DNA of 64,000 nt from Eggerthellaceae bacterium (GTDB lineage Bacteria; Actinomycetota; Coriobacteriia; Coriobacteriales; Eggerthellaceae). A program made the translations under genes and the position numbers. A model generated the notes under the pieces. That model saw nothing but the letters and a program-made list of their open reading frames with translations, did not search any database and had not been told where the DNA came from. The DNA lies in NCBI GenBank assembly GCA_022644775.1, contig JALCHN010000001.1:124001-188000 (forward strand), written 5' to 3'. This document shows, one piece after another, positions 36,340 to 45,720 of the stretch (positions are counted from its first letter, which is position 1; each line of letters starts with the position of its first letter).

Positions 36340-37245
36340 ATGAGCGAAGAGCGCACCTATCTGCCCGTCCCCGACCCGGCGAGAGCCGCCGACCATCCAG
36401 AATTCAACGCCTTTGTCGAAACGATCGCCTGCCTGCGCGCCCCGGGCGGCTGCCCCTGGGACCGCAAGCAGACCCACGCCTCCATCGCCAAGAACATGCT
36501 CGAGGAAGCCTTCGAAGCCGTCGCCGCCATCGAAGAGGGCGACGTCGACCACATGCGCGAAGAGCTCGGCGACGTCCTGCTCGAAGTGGTCCTGCAGGCG
36601 CAGATCGCCGCCGACGCCGGCGAATTCACGATCGACGACGTGGCCCACGACGTGAACGGGAAGATCGTCCGCCGCCACCCCCACGTCTTCGGCGCTGAAG
36701 CCGCCTTCGCGGCCGCCGGGCTCGACGTGTCCACCGTGGAAGACGCCGACGACGTCGAGGCCCTGTGGGACACGGTGAAGGCCCACGAGCGCGCGCAGAA
36801 AGCCGCCAAGCGCGCCGAGAAGCTGCGCGCAGCCGGGCTCGACCCGCAGGCCCCGCGCGGCCTTCTGGAAGACGTGGCCCGCACCCAGCCCGCCCTGATG
36901 GAAGCCCAGGAAATCTCCCGCAAGGCCGTGGGCGCCGGTTTCGAATGGGACACCGTCGACGAGGTCTGGGCCCAGGTGCGCTCCGAAGTCGCCGAATTCG
37001 AAGCGGCCGCCCCGCGCAGCGCCGAAGCCGAAGAGGAGTTCGGCGACGTGCTCTTCTCGCTCGTGAACGTGGCCCGCAAGGAGCACCTCGACGCCGAGAC
37101 CTGCCTGCGCCGCAGCTGCGACAAGTTCCGCCGCCGCTGGGAAGCCATGGAAGCCGCCGCGTGGAAGGCAGGCAAGAAGATCGACGACTACACCACCGCC
37201 GAGCTCAACGACCTGTGGAACGAAGCCAAGAAGCAGGTCGGCTAG
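36340..37245 (+). CDS. mazG: MazG-family nucleoside triphosphate pyrophosphohydrolase
   Basis: 301 residues with two MazG repeats. The first is complete: GGCPWDRKQTHASIAKNMLE, EEAFE and EELGDVLLEVVLQAQIA, the EExxE..ExxD magnesium site. The second also keeps EFGDVLFSLVNVARKEHLD. The enzyme hydrolyses (d)NTPs to monophosphates and pyrophosphate and helps clear abnormal nucleotides or limit ppGpp. ATG 36340 is preceded by GAAAGGA. It lies 60 nt after the luxR-type gene, with no evident functional link. Confidence 0.95.
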   Translation: MSEERTYLPVPDPARAADHPEFNAFVETIACLRAPGGCPWDRKQTHASIAKNMLEEAFEAVAAIEEGDVDHMREELGDVLLEVVLQAQIAADAGEFTIDDVAHDVNGKIVRRHPHVFGAEAAFAAAGLDVSTVEDADDVEALWDTVKAHERAQKAAKRAEKLRAAGLDPQAPRGLLEDVARTQPALMEAQEISRKAVGAGFEWDTVDEVWAQVRSEVAEFEAAAPRSAEAEEEFGDVLFSLVNVARKEHLDAETCLRRSCDKFRRRWEAMEAAAWKAGKKIDDYTTAELNDLWNEAKKQVG

Positions 37246-37308
37246 GCGCGCGCCCGTCGCGCAACCCGACAGGGAACCTCCCGCTCGCACGCACGCCTCA
37301 CCTACAAG

Positions 37309-37343
37309 AAAGCGCCCGCAGGCAGCAAGCCCGCGGGCGCTTT
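37309..37343. terminator. Shared terminator between mazG and the M16 peptidase gene
   Basis: AAAGCGCCCGC pairs with GCGGGCGCTTT, with A and T runs on opposite sides, so it can end both converging transcripts. Confidence 0.8.
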
Positions 37344-37395
37344 CGCTCTGATCGGCTTCCCTCGCCGGGCGTCTTCCGCCCCGGCGCATTCGCCC

Positions 37396-40308
37396 CTATT
37401 CGGCCAGCAGGTCGACCACGCGATTGAACGACGTGGCCGCGCCTTCGATCGTCTCGCGCGAGCCGAACACGCACACGGCCGGCGAAGCGGCCACCGCGCG
37501 CAGCGTCGGCGCGCACGCCCGCACTGCGTCCGGCGTGACGCGCAGCTCCTGGTCGCGCAGCATCTCGCGCCACACGGGCGCCCGGTGCGCGAAGTACCCC
37601 ACGTCCTGCCGGCGCGCCACCAGGCGCGGCTTCACGGGCGCATGATGGGAGGCCACCGTCGACACGATGTAGCCTTCCATCTCTTCCTCGCTCGGGTCGA
37701 ATGCGGCGATCCATTCGGCGGCGCGGTCGTAGCGCTCGATCGTCTCGTCGATGTGCGGGTCGCGGAAGGAATAGAAACGCGCGAAGCCCATCGGCGTCCG
37801 CTTGAAGCCCACGCCGTAGGCGCCGCCCTTCACGCGCACCTCGTTCCACAGGTAATCGAGCGACAGCGCGTTGCCCAGCACCACCCAGGCGCCCGCGTAA
37901 TCGCTGATCTGGTGCACGTCGGCGCCCTTGGCCACGTACGACACGTCGCTCGGTACGATGAAGGCCTCGCGCTTGATTTCGGGGCGCGGAATCTGCGCGT
38001 AGAGGCCCAGCGGCGGCTCGGGCGACACCGGCAGGCCGAAATCGCCCGCGAGCTCGAAGAAGCGCGCGCGGTCCTCGGGCGCGCCGGTGAAGCTCACCAC
38101 CACGTCGTTCTTCACGAAGATCTGGGCGCTCACCTGGGCGAGCTTTGCCTTAAGGCGATCGAATCGCTCGTCGAAATGGGCGATGAGGTCCTTCAGGAAC
38201 AGATAGTAGCCGACCCCGGAAAGCCTATCGGCGAGCACGCCGTTGCCGAACAGGTAGGACTGCAGCCGCGCCGACGCCTTGGCATGGCCTTCGTTGGCGA
38301 AGCTCTGCTCCATCGCGATGCGCTGCTGCACGAGCACGTCCTTGATGCGGGACGCGTCGTCGAAGCGGGTCGTGGCCCACACCTCGCGCGGAAGCGCGGC
38401 CAGGCTCGCCAACTCTTCGGACAGGGCGCTCGCCGCCACGGTGAGCGTCGCGCGGAAGGTGCGCGGGTCGCCCGTGTCGACGTGCACGTCGGTAAAGAAG
38501 CGCAGCGACCCCAAATGCAGGCGGCTTTCGACGTCGAGTTCGGCAGCCGTGTGCGCTTCGGTGTCCAACTGGCCCAACAACGACGCGAGCACCGTGACGT
38601 AGGGAACGTCCTCCCAGGCCACGCGGCCCAGATCGAAGTAGGTGTAGAGGTAGTCGATCTTGCGGGTGGGCACCGTGTGGTAGAGGCAGGGCAGCGGCGT
38701 GTCGGCAAGCTCGATCATCTCGGGGTCGGGTGCGCCCTCGCCGATGTCGTCGACGCGCAGATGCGGAAGCGTCGCCAGGTCCTCAGGCGCGTCGGGCGCC
38801 TCCTGGCGCTCGCGCAGGGATTCCACCTCGCGCTCGATGCGGGCGGCGTCGTCGTCGGAAAGCGCGGCGGCCTTCTGCGCGAGCTCGGCCGCCTGGGCGC
38901 CGGCGCCCTCTTGCGGGGTGGGCACCAAGTCGACGAGCGCCTTGTGGCCGCTTTCCACCACGAGCTCTTCGAGAAGGTCCTCGAAGTAGCGGCCCTCGAG
39001 CCCGGCGCGCATGTGCGCGAGCGGTCCCTCGTAGTGCAGGTAGGCGGTCGCGTCGTCGTCGGCGTAGAGCCAGCCGGCGAGCGCGTTCATCGCAAGCGCC
39101 ACCCCGTCGGCGATGCCGCGATCGCGTTCGCGCAGGTCGAAGGACATCTGCGCCAGGCTCGCGCCGAGCAGGTCCTTGGGAATCCCATCGCGCACCAAGG
39201 CGGCGGCCTGCTCTTCGACGATCGTGCGGAAGGCGCCGGCCGCGCCCGGCTTGGCACCGCGCAGCATGAACATGACCGCCGGCTGGGCCTGCGAGTCCAT
39301 CAGGTAGGCCGTGCAGTCGCCGCCGATGCCCGCATCGAGCACGGCGCGCTTGATCGGCGATTCGTTGCCGCCCATGAGCGCGTCGACGAGCACGTCGGCC
39401 GCGAGCACCCGCTCGAAGTCGCGCGCGTCGCCCACCGCGTAGGCCAGCCCCACGCAGGCGTTTTCAGGCGCCGTGTCCATTTCGACCGTGGTGTCGGCGG
39501 CCACGAAGGGCGCCTGGTGCCCGATCGCGTTGGGCGCTTCGTCGCTTCGGCGCTGGGCCTTCGACAGATAGTTGTCGTCGAGGAAGCCGAGCACGCGGTC
39601 GACGTCGAGGTCGCCGTAGAGCACGATGTAGGAGTTGTCGAGCCTATAGTGACGGGCGTGGGTGTCGAGATAGCCCTCGTAGGTGAGACTGGGAATGGCC
39701 GCCGGGTCGCCGCCCGATTCGAAGGCGTAGCAGGTGCCGGGCAAGAGCGCCTTGTCGACGGCGTGGTAGAGCACGCTTTCGGCATCGGACAGGGCGCCCT
39801 TCATCTCGTTGAACACGACGCCGTTGTAGGCGAGCGCGCGCTTGCCGTCGGCTTCCGAAATCTCGTAGTGCCAGCCCTCCTGCTCGAAGATGCGCCGATC
39901 GCCGTAGATGGCCGGGTGCAGCACCGCGTCGAGGTAGACGTCCATCAGGTTGAGAAGGTCCTGTTCGTTGGTGCTCGCCACCGGGTACATGGTCTTGTCG
40001 GGGAAGGTGAGCGCGTTCAGGAAGGTCTGCATCGAGGTCTTCAGCAGGTTCACGAAGGGCTCTTTCACCGGGAACTTGTCCGATCCGCAGAGCACCGAAT
40101 GCTCCAGGATATGGAAGACGCCCGTGTCATCGGCGGGCGGAGTCTTGAAGGCGATAGAGAAGGCCTTGTTGGGATCGTCGTTTTTCAGATAGAGCAGCCG
40201 CGCCCCGCTCGCCGTATGACGGAGCACATAGGCTTCGCCGTCGATTTCGGCAAGGGGCTCGCGCGAGAGCACGTGGAATCCGTGCAGGTCCTGATTGGGT
40301 TCTAGCAT
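37396..40308 (-). CDS. M16C-family metallopeptidase (PreP/Cym1-like)
   Basis: 970 residues, the length of the single-chain M16C 'presequence protease' group. The inverted zinc motif HILEH (His66, Glu69, His70) is near the N terminus, with the distal Glu in the IFEQEGWHYE segment (about residue 146). NLLKTSMQTFLNALTFPDKT is a family hallmark. The later half keeps GGAYGVGF and FYSFRDPHIDET. No signal peptide is seen, so it should degrade peptides in the cytoplasm. ATG 40308 has AAAGGTG upstream. A stand-alone gene. Confidence 0.94.
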   Translation of the reverse strand: MLEPNQDLHGFHVLSREPLAEIDGEAYVLRHTASGARLLYLKNDDPNKAFSIAFKTPPADDTGVFHILEHSVLCGSDKFPVKEPFVNLLKTSMQTFLNALTFPDKTMYPVASTNEQDLLNLMDVYLDAVLHPAIYGDRRIFEQEGWHYEISEADGKRALAYNGVVFNEMKGALSDAESVLYHAVDKALLPGTCYAFESGGDPAAIPSLTYEGYLDTHARHYRLDNSYIVLYGDLDVDRVLGFLDDNYLSKAQRRSDEAPNAIGHQAPFVAADTTVEMDTAPENACVGLAYAVGDARDFERVLAADVLVDALMGGNESPIKRAVLDAGIGGDCTAYLMDSQAQPAVMFMLRGAKPGAAGAFRTIVEEQAAALVRDGIPKDLLGASLAQMSFDLRERDRGIADGVALAMNALAGWLYADDDATAYLHYEGPLAHMRAGLEGRYFEDLLEELVVESGHKALVDLVPTPQEGAGAQAAELAQKAAALSDDDAARIEREVESLRERQEAPDAPEDLATLPHLRVDDIGEGAPDPEMIELADTPLPCLYHTVPTRKIDYLYTYFDLGRVAWEDVPYVTVLASLLGQLDTEAHTAAELDVESRLHLGSLRFFTDVHVDTGDPRTFRATLTVAASALSEELASLAALPREVWATTRFDDASRIKDVLVQQRIAMEQSFANEGHAKASARLQSYLFGNGVLADRLSGVGYYLFLKDLIAHFDERFDRLKAKLAQVSAQIFVKNDVVVSFTGAPEDRARFFELAGDFGLPVSPEPPLGLYAQIPRPEIKREAFIVPSDVSYVAKGADVHQISDYAGAWVVLGNALSLDYLWNEVRVKGGAYGVGFKRTPMGFARFYSFRDPHIDETIERYDRAAEWIAAFDPSEEEMEGYIVSTVASHHAPVKPRLVARRQDVGYFAHRAPVWREMLRDQELRVTPDAVRACAPTLRAVAASPAVCVFGSRETIEGAATSFNRVVDLLAE

Positions 40309-40469
40309 ACGGGCGCACCTTTCACTTGTGATTCAGGCGTATTCTAGCGCAAGCGCACACGCCCCCGTAGATCGGTTGAGCGCCCGTTAATTGGGCCTCC
40401 CGCGCAGCCCAGGTGCGCTACCATAGGGGAAAGCCGCTTGGCGGCAGTCACCGCGAAAGGAGCAATCCG

Positions 40470-40685
40470 ATGGCCCACCCGTACTTCACCCCGTGCCCCA
40501 ACTGCCACGGCACCAACATCCACATCGCCGAATGGTTCACCGACAGCGGGGAGACCGAATACTACGGCGCCTGCGATGACTGCGGTTACGAAGACGACGT
40601 GCACAGCGCCACCGAAGGAGAGGCCATCGACCACTGGCGCCATTTCGTGTCGCCGGCCGACGACGAAGACGAAGGCGCCTTCTAG
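40470..40685 (+). CDS. Small zinc-ribbon protein (71 aa)
   Basis: 71 residues. CPNCHG near the N terminus and CDDCGYE in the middle make a four-cysteine zinc ribbon, followed by GEAIDHWRHF and an acidic tail. The spacing and the final A-x-x-x-W pattern resemble the Lar (restriction alleviation) zinc-ribbon family, although the resemblance is short and may be only the fold. AAAGGAG, 7 nt before ATG 40470, makes expression likely. It lies 48 nt before the next small gene on the same strand. Confidence 0.75.
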   Translation: MAHPYFTPCPNCHGTNIHIAEWFTDSGETEYYGACDDCGYEDDVHSATEGEAIDHWRHFVSPADDEDEGAF

Positions 40686-40733
40686 CACCGCCCCGCACGC
40701 GCGCGGCATCGCCGCTTACGAGAAAGAAGACCA

Positions 40734-41201
40734 ATGGAAACCTTGACTGAATCGCAGAAGAAGATCGCCTCCCTGCTCATCGACTGGGTGCGCGGCCATC
40801 GCATGCTCGAGCCCGAAAAGCTCGCCATCACCGAAGACGAGCTCGCCCGCGAGCTGGGCGAGCCGTCCTGGCACCGCGCCCACACCGAAGACCTCTGCCT
40901 GCTGTGCGCCTACTGCGACCGCAAGCACTACCCCATGGTCCCGCTTATGGTGGTCATCCCCGGCCTGGGCAAGCCCGAGAAGACGATCTTCACGCACGCG
41001 CTGAAGAAGACCCTGCCCACCGCCCAGAACAACAAGGCCTGGGCCGAAGCCATGCAGGAGATCAAAGACGCCGACCCGGCCGTGTGGGACGCCTTCGCCG
41101 CCGACGTGGCGCCCGAAGAGCCCAAGCCCAAGAAGGGCGCGAAGAAGCCGGTGAAGGAATCCGCCGCCGAAGCCCCGGCCGGCGAGGGCGCCGAAGCCTA
41201 G
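40734..41201 (+). CDS. Hypothetical protein (155 aa) with Lys/Ala/Glu-rich tail
   Basis: Not assigned to a family. Residues 1-115 look globular and mostly helical; LCLLCAYCDRKHYPMVPLMV recalls a motif (YC...LPPL..LVV) seen in some small bacterial proteins of unknown function. The last 40 residues are a low-complexity tail (PKPKKGAKKPVKES) likely to be disordered. AAGAAG precedes ATG 40734. Probably co-transcribed with the zinc-ribbon gene and ended by the terminator at 41242. Confidence 0.7.
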   Translation: METLTESQKKIASLLIDWVRGHRMLEPEKLAITEDELARELGEPSWHRAHTEDLCLLCAYCDRKHYPMVPLMVVIPGLGKPEKTIFTHALKKTLPTAQNNKAWAEAMQEIKDADPAVWDAFAADVAPEEPKPKKGAKKPVKESAAEAPAGEGAEA

Positions 41202-41241
41202 CGCGACGACGAACCGCCGCACGCGCAGTACCGCGCACGCG

Positions 41242-41277
41242 AAACGCCTCGAAGGAAGCCCCTTCGAGGCGTTTTTT
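41242..41277 (+). terminator. Terminator after the 155-aa gene
   Basis: AAACGCCTCGAAGG pairs with CCTTCGAGGCGTTT, followed by TTT. Short T-runs on the other side may also end the opposing operon. Confidence 0.9.
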
Positions 41278-41290
41278 CGTAAGGGATGCG

Positions 41291-42010
41291 CTAGCGATCG
41301 CGCCGGTAGCAGACGCGGCCGGCGGCGCGGATCGCGCAGTAGGGCCGCGCTGCGCACCAGGCACATCCCAGCTTTGCGCGGGCGGGCGGGTCGTCGAAGA
41401 GCCCCACCACGGCCGTGATGCTGCGGCTCGGCGCAAGGAAGCCGCCCTCAACGGCCCGCATGCCCAGCACCCGTCCCGCGTCGAGCGCCGCCAGGAAGGC
41501 GGGATGCACGGAAAGCGGCAGGTCGCCGTAGCCGGGGCTGTAGCGGTCGTTGGCGTACAGGCCGCGCTCGAAGGCCTCTGCGCGCACGCGGGCCTCCAGC
41601 TGGTTGGCGGCGTCTTCCACCATGTCGGCGAGCACGGCCCCGTAGAGGACGCCGTCGGTGCGGCTGGCCCGCCGAAAGGCGGCGAGCCGACCGTCGGCCG
41701 CGGCGCCCATCGTAACCGCGAGCAGACAGGCAGCGCGCGCTCCGTTCAGATAGTCGGCAATGCTCTCTCCCGGCAGGACCAGCTCGGTGCCGGCCAGGTG
41801 CACGCCTGCGGCGTCTGCGCCCGCTACGGAGAAGATGCGGAAGGTTCCCTGGGCGCATTCGGTTTCTTCGGCTTCCACCGCGAGCGCACGAGAGCGCTCT
41901 CGCACCGCCTGCGTCTCTTCGATGCCCGCGTAGCCCGCATAGCGCAGGGCCTCGTCTATGCGCACAGCTCCCGCGCGGGCGGGAAGGGCGACGGTTTCGG
42001 CTTCGCTCAT
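41291..42010 (-). CDS. Cobalamin-dependent methionine synthase activation-domain protein
   Basis: 239 residues. RYSPGYGDLPLSVHPAFLAAL and APSRSITAVVGLFD match the SAM-binding activation domain of MetH (RxSPGYGDxPL and the SxSG-like motif), here as a separate protein. Such stand-alone units are believed to reactivate oxidised B12 in a partner methyltransferase, which is not in the window. The C terminus holds four Cys (CAWCAARPYC and RVCY), which might bind a metal or Fe-S centre. It starts 9 nt after the U32 gene, with a weak ribosome-binding site. Confidence 0.85.
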   Translation of the reverse strand: MSEAETVALPARAGAVRIDEALRYAGYAGIEETQAVRERSRALAVEAEETECAQGTFRIFSVAGADAAGVHLAGTELVLPGESIADYLNGARAACLLAVTMGAAADGRLAAFRRASRTDGVLYGAVLADMVEDAANQLEARVRAEAFERGLYANDRYSPGYGDLPLSVHPAFLAALDAGRVLGMRAVEGGFLAPSRSITAVVGLFDDPPARAKLGCAWCAARPYCAIRAAGRVCYRRDR

Positions 42011-42019
42011 GGGGTGCCC

Positions 42020-43324
42020 CTACTTAGTGGTGCGCTTGGCGCGCTTGATTCGCAGCATGTCGTGCGGGTGCACTTCGAAGGGCACGTCGAAGGCGTAGCG
42101 GTCCATGCCGCGGTTGGCCACCTCTACCGGCAGCTCGACCACGCCGTCGTGAAAGTGGGCGCCTTCGGGGATGCGGCCGTCGCGGTCGCGGTAGTCGTCG
42201 GGCACCGCGTCGGGGTCGCAGACCAGGGCCACGTGGCGCACGTTGAAGGTGCGCACGGGCTCGTGAGGAGCGAGCACCTCGAGTTCGGACCCTTCCCAGA
42301 ACCGGTTGCGGCACCGGCCCACCGCGCGCCAGCCGTCGCCTGCAGGCGCGCATTCCTCGACGTCGATCGCCCAGTCGTAGGGGCGGATGTAGGCGTCGGA
42401 TTCCGGCGTCTGATGGGCCGGCCCGTAGTAGAAGCCCGTTCCGTAGGGCCTATGCGACACCGTGTCGAGCTCGCCTTCGAAGGTGGCCGGGTCGGCCCCG
42501 TCGAGCACCTGGCGGTAGGCGTTGACCACGGTGGCCACGTAGAAGGCCTTCTTGTTGCGGCCTTCGATCTTCACGCTCGTCACGCCCGCGTCGGCCAAAT
42601 CGCGCAGGTGGGAGAGCATGTTCATGTCCTTGGCGTTCATGAGGTAGCTGCCGTGGGCGTCTTCCTCCACCGGGAAGTAGACGCCTGGCCGCTTCTCCTC
42701 TTCGAGCACGTAGTTCCACCGGCAGGGCTGGGTGCAGTTGCCCGTGACCCCGCTGCGGCCGGTCATGTAGTCGCTGATCAGGCACCGGCCCGAAACGGCC
42801 ATGCACATGGCGCCGTGCACGAAGGCCTCGATCTCCATGTCTTCGGGCAGCTCGCGGCGCATGCGGGCGATGCCTTCAAGGCTCATCTCCCGGGCGCACA
42901 CCACGCGGCGGGCGCCCAGCTCGTACCACACGAGCGCCGCCTGGGCGTTCGACACGCTCGCCTGGGTGCTCACGTGAATCTGCACGTGCGGGGCATGGGC
43001 GCGGGCGACGCGCAGGGCGCCCAAATCGCTCACGAGCACGGCGTCGACCCCGGCCGCGTCGAGCGCTTCCAAATAGGAGGGCAGGGTGTCGAAATCGTCT
43101 TCGTGCATCTGGATATTGCAGGTCGCGTGCACCTTGACGCCCCGCTCGTGGGCGTAAGCCACCACGGCGGGCATTTCGGCGAGCGGGAAGTTGTCGGCGC
43201 GCTGGCGCAGGCCGAACTTGTCGGTGGCCAGGTAGACGGCGTCGGCCCCGAAGCGGATGGCCGCGCGCAGCTGTTCCCACCCGCCCGCCGGCGCGAGCAG
43301 TTCGGGAATGCCTATCGGCTGCAT
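42020..43324 (-). CDS. Peptidase U32-family protein (tRNA hydroxylation/collagenase-like)
   Basis: 434 residues. EAFVHGAMCMAVSGRCLIS is the U32 signature. ELLAPAGGWEQLRAAIRFGA at the N terminus and SVKIEGRNKKAFYVATVVNA are also typical. Relatives such as TrhP help hydroxylate uridine-34 of tRNA, while older reports called them collagenases; a tRNA role is more likely here. ATG 43324 has GGGGAGG upstream and overlaps the end of the HAD gene by 13 nt. Confidence 0.92.
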   Translation of the reverse strand: MQPIGIPELLAPAGGWEQLRAAIRFGADAVYLATDKFGLRQRADNFPLAEMPAVVAYAHERGVKVHATCNIQMHEDDFDTLPSYLEALDAAGVDAVLVSDLGALRVARAHAPHVQIHVSTQASVSNAQAALVWYELGARRVVCAREMSLEGIARMRRELPEDMEIEAFVHGAMCMAVSGRCLISDYMTGRSGVTGNCTQPCRWNYVLEEEKRPGVYFPVEEDAHGSYLMNAKDMNMLSHLRDLADAGVTSVKIEGRNKKAFYVATVVNAYRQVLDGADPATFEGELDTVSHRPYGTGFYYGPAHQTPESDAYIRPYDWAIDVEECAPAGDGWRAVGRCRNRFWEGSELEVLAPHEPVRTFNVRHVALVCDPDAVPDDYRDRDGRIPEGAHFHDGVVELPVEVANRGMDRYAFDVPFEVHPHDMLRIKRAKRTTK

Positions 43325-44004
43325 GCGGCGCCCTCCCCTTGCGCGAAGCGCGCGATCGCAACGGGCAAGTCGGCCGGCTGCGCGCACACGAGGCGGGGCC
43401 CTTCGGCCAGAAGGGAATCAATCGGGTGCTGGCCCCAGCCCACGGCCACCGTTGCCGCACCGGCGGCGTTGCCCGCCTGCATGTCGAAGGGGCTGTCGCC
43501 CACGTAGAAGCAGGCCGCGGGTTGGGCGCCCATCAGCCGGGCTCCCAACCGCACCGGTTCGGGGTCGGGTTTGGGCGCGGCCACGTCGTCGCAGCCCACG
43601 AAGCAGTCGAACAGATCCTCGTAGCCCAGCTGGGCGAGGTTCTCGATGGCCACGTCATGGCGCTTCGAGGTCACCACGCCCAAAGCGAAGCCCGCCTGGC
43701 GCAGGTCTTCCAAGGCCCGCTGCATGCCGGGGAACTCGTGCAGGGCCTCGTGCTGGATCGAGGCGTAGTAGGCGCGGTAGCTTTCGACGAGCGCGTCGCG
43801 CTGGGCCTCGCTTGACGCATAGAGGGCGAACTGGTCGACCAGGGGCTTGCCGATCGTGCGGTTGTAGGCCTCCATCGATTCGTCGTGGCCCAACACGTCG
43901 ACGACCGCATGGTGGAAAGACCGCACGAGCAGCTCGTAGGTGTCGAGCAGCGTGCCGTCGAGATCGAAGAGGACCGTATGCATCCCGCGCAGGGGTGAAA
44001 CCAT
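43312..44004 (-). CDS. HAD-family hydrolase, phosphoglycolate/pyrophosphatase (Gph/PpaX) type
   Basis: 230 residues. VLFDLDGTLLDTYELL is motif I with the nucleophilic Asp, VVTSKRHDVA is motif II, and KPDPEPVRLGARL with YVGDSPFDMQAGNAAGA are motifs III and IV. The helical cap is class C1, as in phosphoglycolate phosphatases and the PpaX pyrophosphatase. The exact substrate is open. ATG 44004 (after GAAAGGT) is preferred to an ATG at 43983. It overlaps the U32 gene. Confidence 0.9.
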   Translation of the reverse strand: MVSPLRGMHTVLFDLDGTLLDTYELLVRSFHHAVVDVLGHDESMEAYNRTIGKPLVDQFALYASSEAQRDALVESYRAYYASIQHEALHEFPGMQRALEDLRQAGFALGVVTSKRHDVAIENLAQLGYEDLFDCFVGCDDVAAPKPDPEPVRLGARLMGAQPAACFYVGDSPFDMQAGNAAGAATVAVGWGQHPIDSLLAEGPRLVCAQPADLPVAIARFAQGEGAACSR

Positions 44005-44055
44005 GAACGCACCTTTCAAACAGCCGCGAAGCGGCGCGAAAACGTGCCCTCTAGT

Positions 44056-45708
44056 CTAATGCCTGCGCCAGATGTCCACGATGACCCACACCGATAACAC
44101 CATAGCTCCCGCATAGCCGAAGAAGGAAAGCGGGTTGAGACCCATGATCTTGGGCCCGTCGGAATAGGGGGCGATCAGGCTCGACCCCACGAAGAGGCCG
44201 GCGATCACGATGGCAATCGTGAGCCGGTTCATGATCTTCGACACGGTGGCCAGAGGCGCGTCGGACCCCAGTACCTCCATGTTGAACTTCAGCTGGCCGC
44301 GCGTGAGCATCTTCAGGGTCTCCCCTGCGTACTGGGCGGCTTCGATGCTGCCGTCGGCCGCGCGCTTCAAGTCCTTGGCCGCTTCGGTGAGCTCGTCTTC
44401 CAAGCGCTGCTTGGGGCTTTGGCTCGTTTGGATGTGGGCGTTGATGATGTTGATGATGCTGTTGTTGGGAATGAATTCCTTGACCGTGCCCTCGATAGCC
44501 ACGATGCCGCGCGACACGTTGGTGATCGACGAGGGCAGGACCACCTTGCTCATGCGCGTGAGGGCCAGGATGTCGTTGATCATGTCGCCGATGTCGAGGT
44601 CGGCCACGTCGCACGAGGCGTAGTTGGCGAGCAGCAGGTCGATGTCGTCCAAGAAGCGGGCGTGGTCGATCTTCGCGTTGTCCTTCTGCTGGGCGAACCC
44701 CAGCAAGGCGTCCTTCAGCGCGGCCGAATCGCCCATGCCCACCGACTGGACGATCTTGCCGAAGCCGGCGCGCTCGTTGGGCGTGAGCCGGCCCATGATG
44801 CCTAGGTCGATGTAGACGATCTTCCCGCCGCGGATGATGATGTTGCCCGGGTGGGGGTCGGCATGGAAGAAGCCGTCGTCGAGAATCTGCGACGCGTAGT
44901 TGTCGAGGATCTTCTCGCCGATTTCGGCCAAGTGGTAGCCGGCCTTCTTGAGCTTGGCATGCTCGTAGATGGGAATGCCCTCGACGTATTCCATCACCAG
45001 GGCGTACTCGCTCGAGTACTCGGGATAGACGTGCGGGCAGGAAATGAACTTGCAGTCCTTGTTGAGCGCAGCGAAGCGCTGAAGGTTTTCGGCCTCGCGG
45101 CGGAAGTCGGTCTCTTCGAGGAAGGTCGACCACATCTCCTCGACCACGTCGTTCAGGTCGAGCATGGCATCGTCTTTCACGAACCGCGAGGCGCGGCGGG
45201 CGAAGATGCGCATGATGTCGATGTCCTGCGCCATGGTCTGTTTGACGCCCGGCCGCTGAACCTTCACGGCCACCGTTTCGCCGCTCGCAAGCGTGGCCTT
45301 GTGCACCTGCGCGAGCGAGGCGCTGCCCAACGGATGGGGGTCGACCGAAGCGAAGACGCTTTCGAAGTCGTCGCCGTAGATCGTGTGCAGGGTGGCCAGG
45401 ACCTCGTCGAACGACAGCGGGTCGCAGGACGTCTGCAGCTTCGAAAGCTCCTCGCAGTAGGCCTGGGGAAGGATCTCCGACCGCGTGGAGAGGACCTGCC
45501 CGATTTTCACGAAGCTCGGGCCCAGCTCTTCGAGCATCACGCGGAACTGCACGGGCGTGAACCCGTTGAGGACATGATGCTTCTGCGCGATCGCGAAGAT
45601 CTCGCGCATGCGGCGAGAACGCGACTTCCGGTTCAGGTTGAATTGCCGTTCCGGGTCGACGTCCTCGCCGTAACCGAAGAAGTGTTTGAGCAGCGTGTTT
45701 TCAGGCAT
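44056..45708 (-). CDS. AarF/UbiB (ABC1) family atypical kinase
   Basis: 550 residues. The KxGQ motif (FVKIGQVLSTRSEILP, about 66-82) and the catalytic FFHADPHPGNI with DLGIMGRL define the ABC1/UbiB group, ATPases tied to lipid quinone metabolism. AVKVQRP holds the invariant Lys. Two hydrophobic helices at the extreme C terminus (about 490-545) anchor it in the membrane. In an organism using menaquinone for the DMSO-reductase-type chain, a quinone-related job is plausible. It starts 12 nt after the phasin-like gene and probably works with it. Confidence 0.93.
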   Translation of the reverse strand: MPENTLLKHFFGYGEDVDPERQFNLNRKSRSRRMREIFAIAQKHHVLNGFTPVQFRVMLEELGPSFVKIGQVLSTRSEILPQAYCEELSKLQTSCDPLSFDEVLATLHTIYGDDFESVFASVDPHPLGSASLAQVHKATLASGETVAVKVQRPGVKQTMAQDIDIMRIFARRASRFVKDDAMLDLNDVVEEMWSTFLEETDFRREAENLQRFAALNKDCKFISCPHVYPEYSSEYALVMEYVEGIPIYEHAKLKKAGYHLAEIGEKILDNYASQILDDGFFHADPHPGNIIIRGGKIVYIDLGIMGRLTPNERAGFGKIVQSVGMGDSAALKDALLGFAQQKDNAKIDHARFLDDIDLLLANYASCDVADLDIGDMINDILALTRMSKVVLPSSITNVSRGIVAIEGTVKEFIPNNSIINIINAHIQTSQSPKQRLEDELTEAAKDLKRAADGSIEAAQYAGETLKMLTRGQLKFNMEVLGSDAPLATVSKIMNRLTIAIVIAGLFVGSSLIAPYSDGPKIMGLNPLSFFGYAGAMVLSVWVIVDIWRRH

Positions 45709-45720
45709 GAAGGGGACCCT

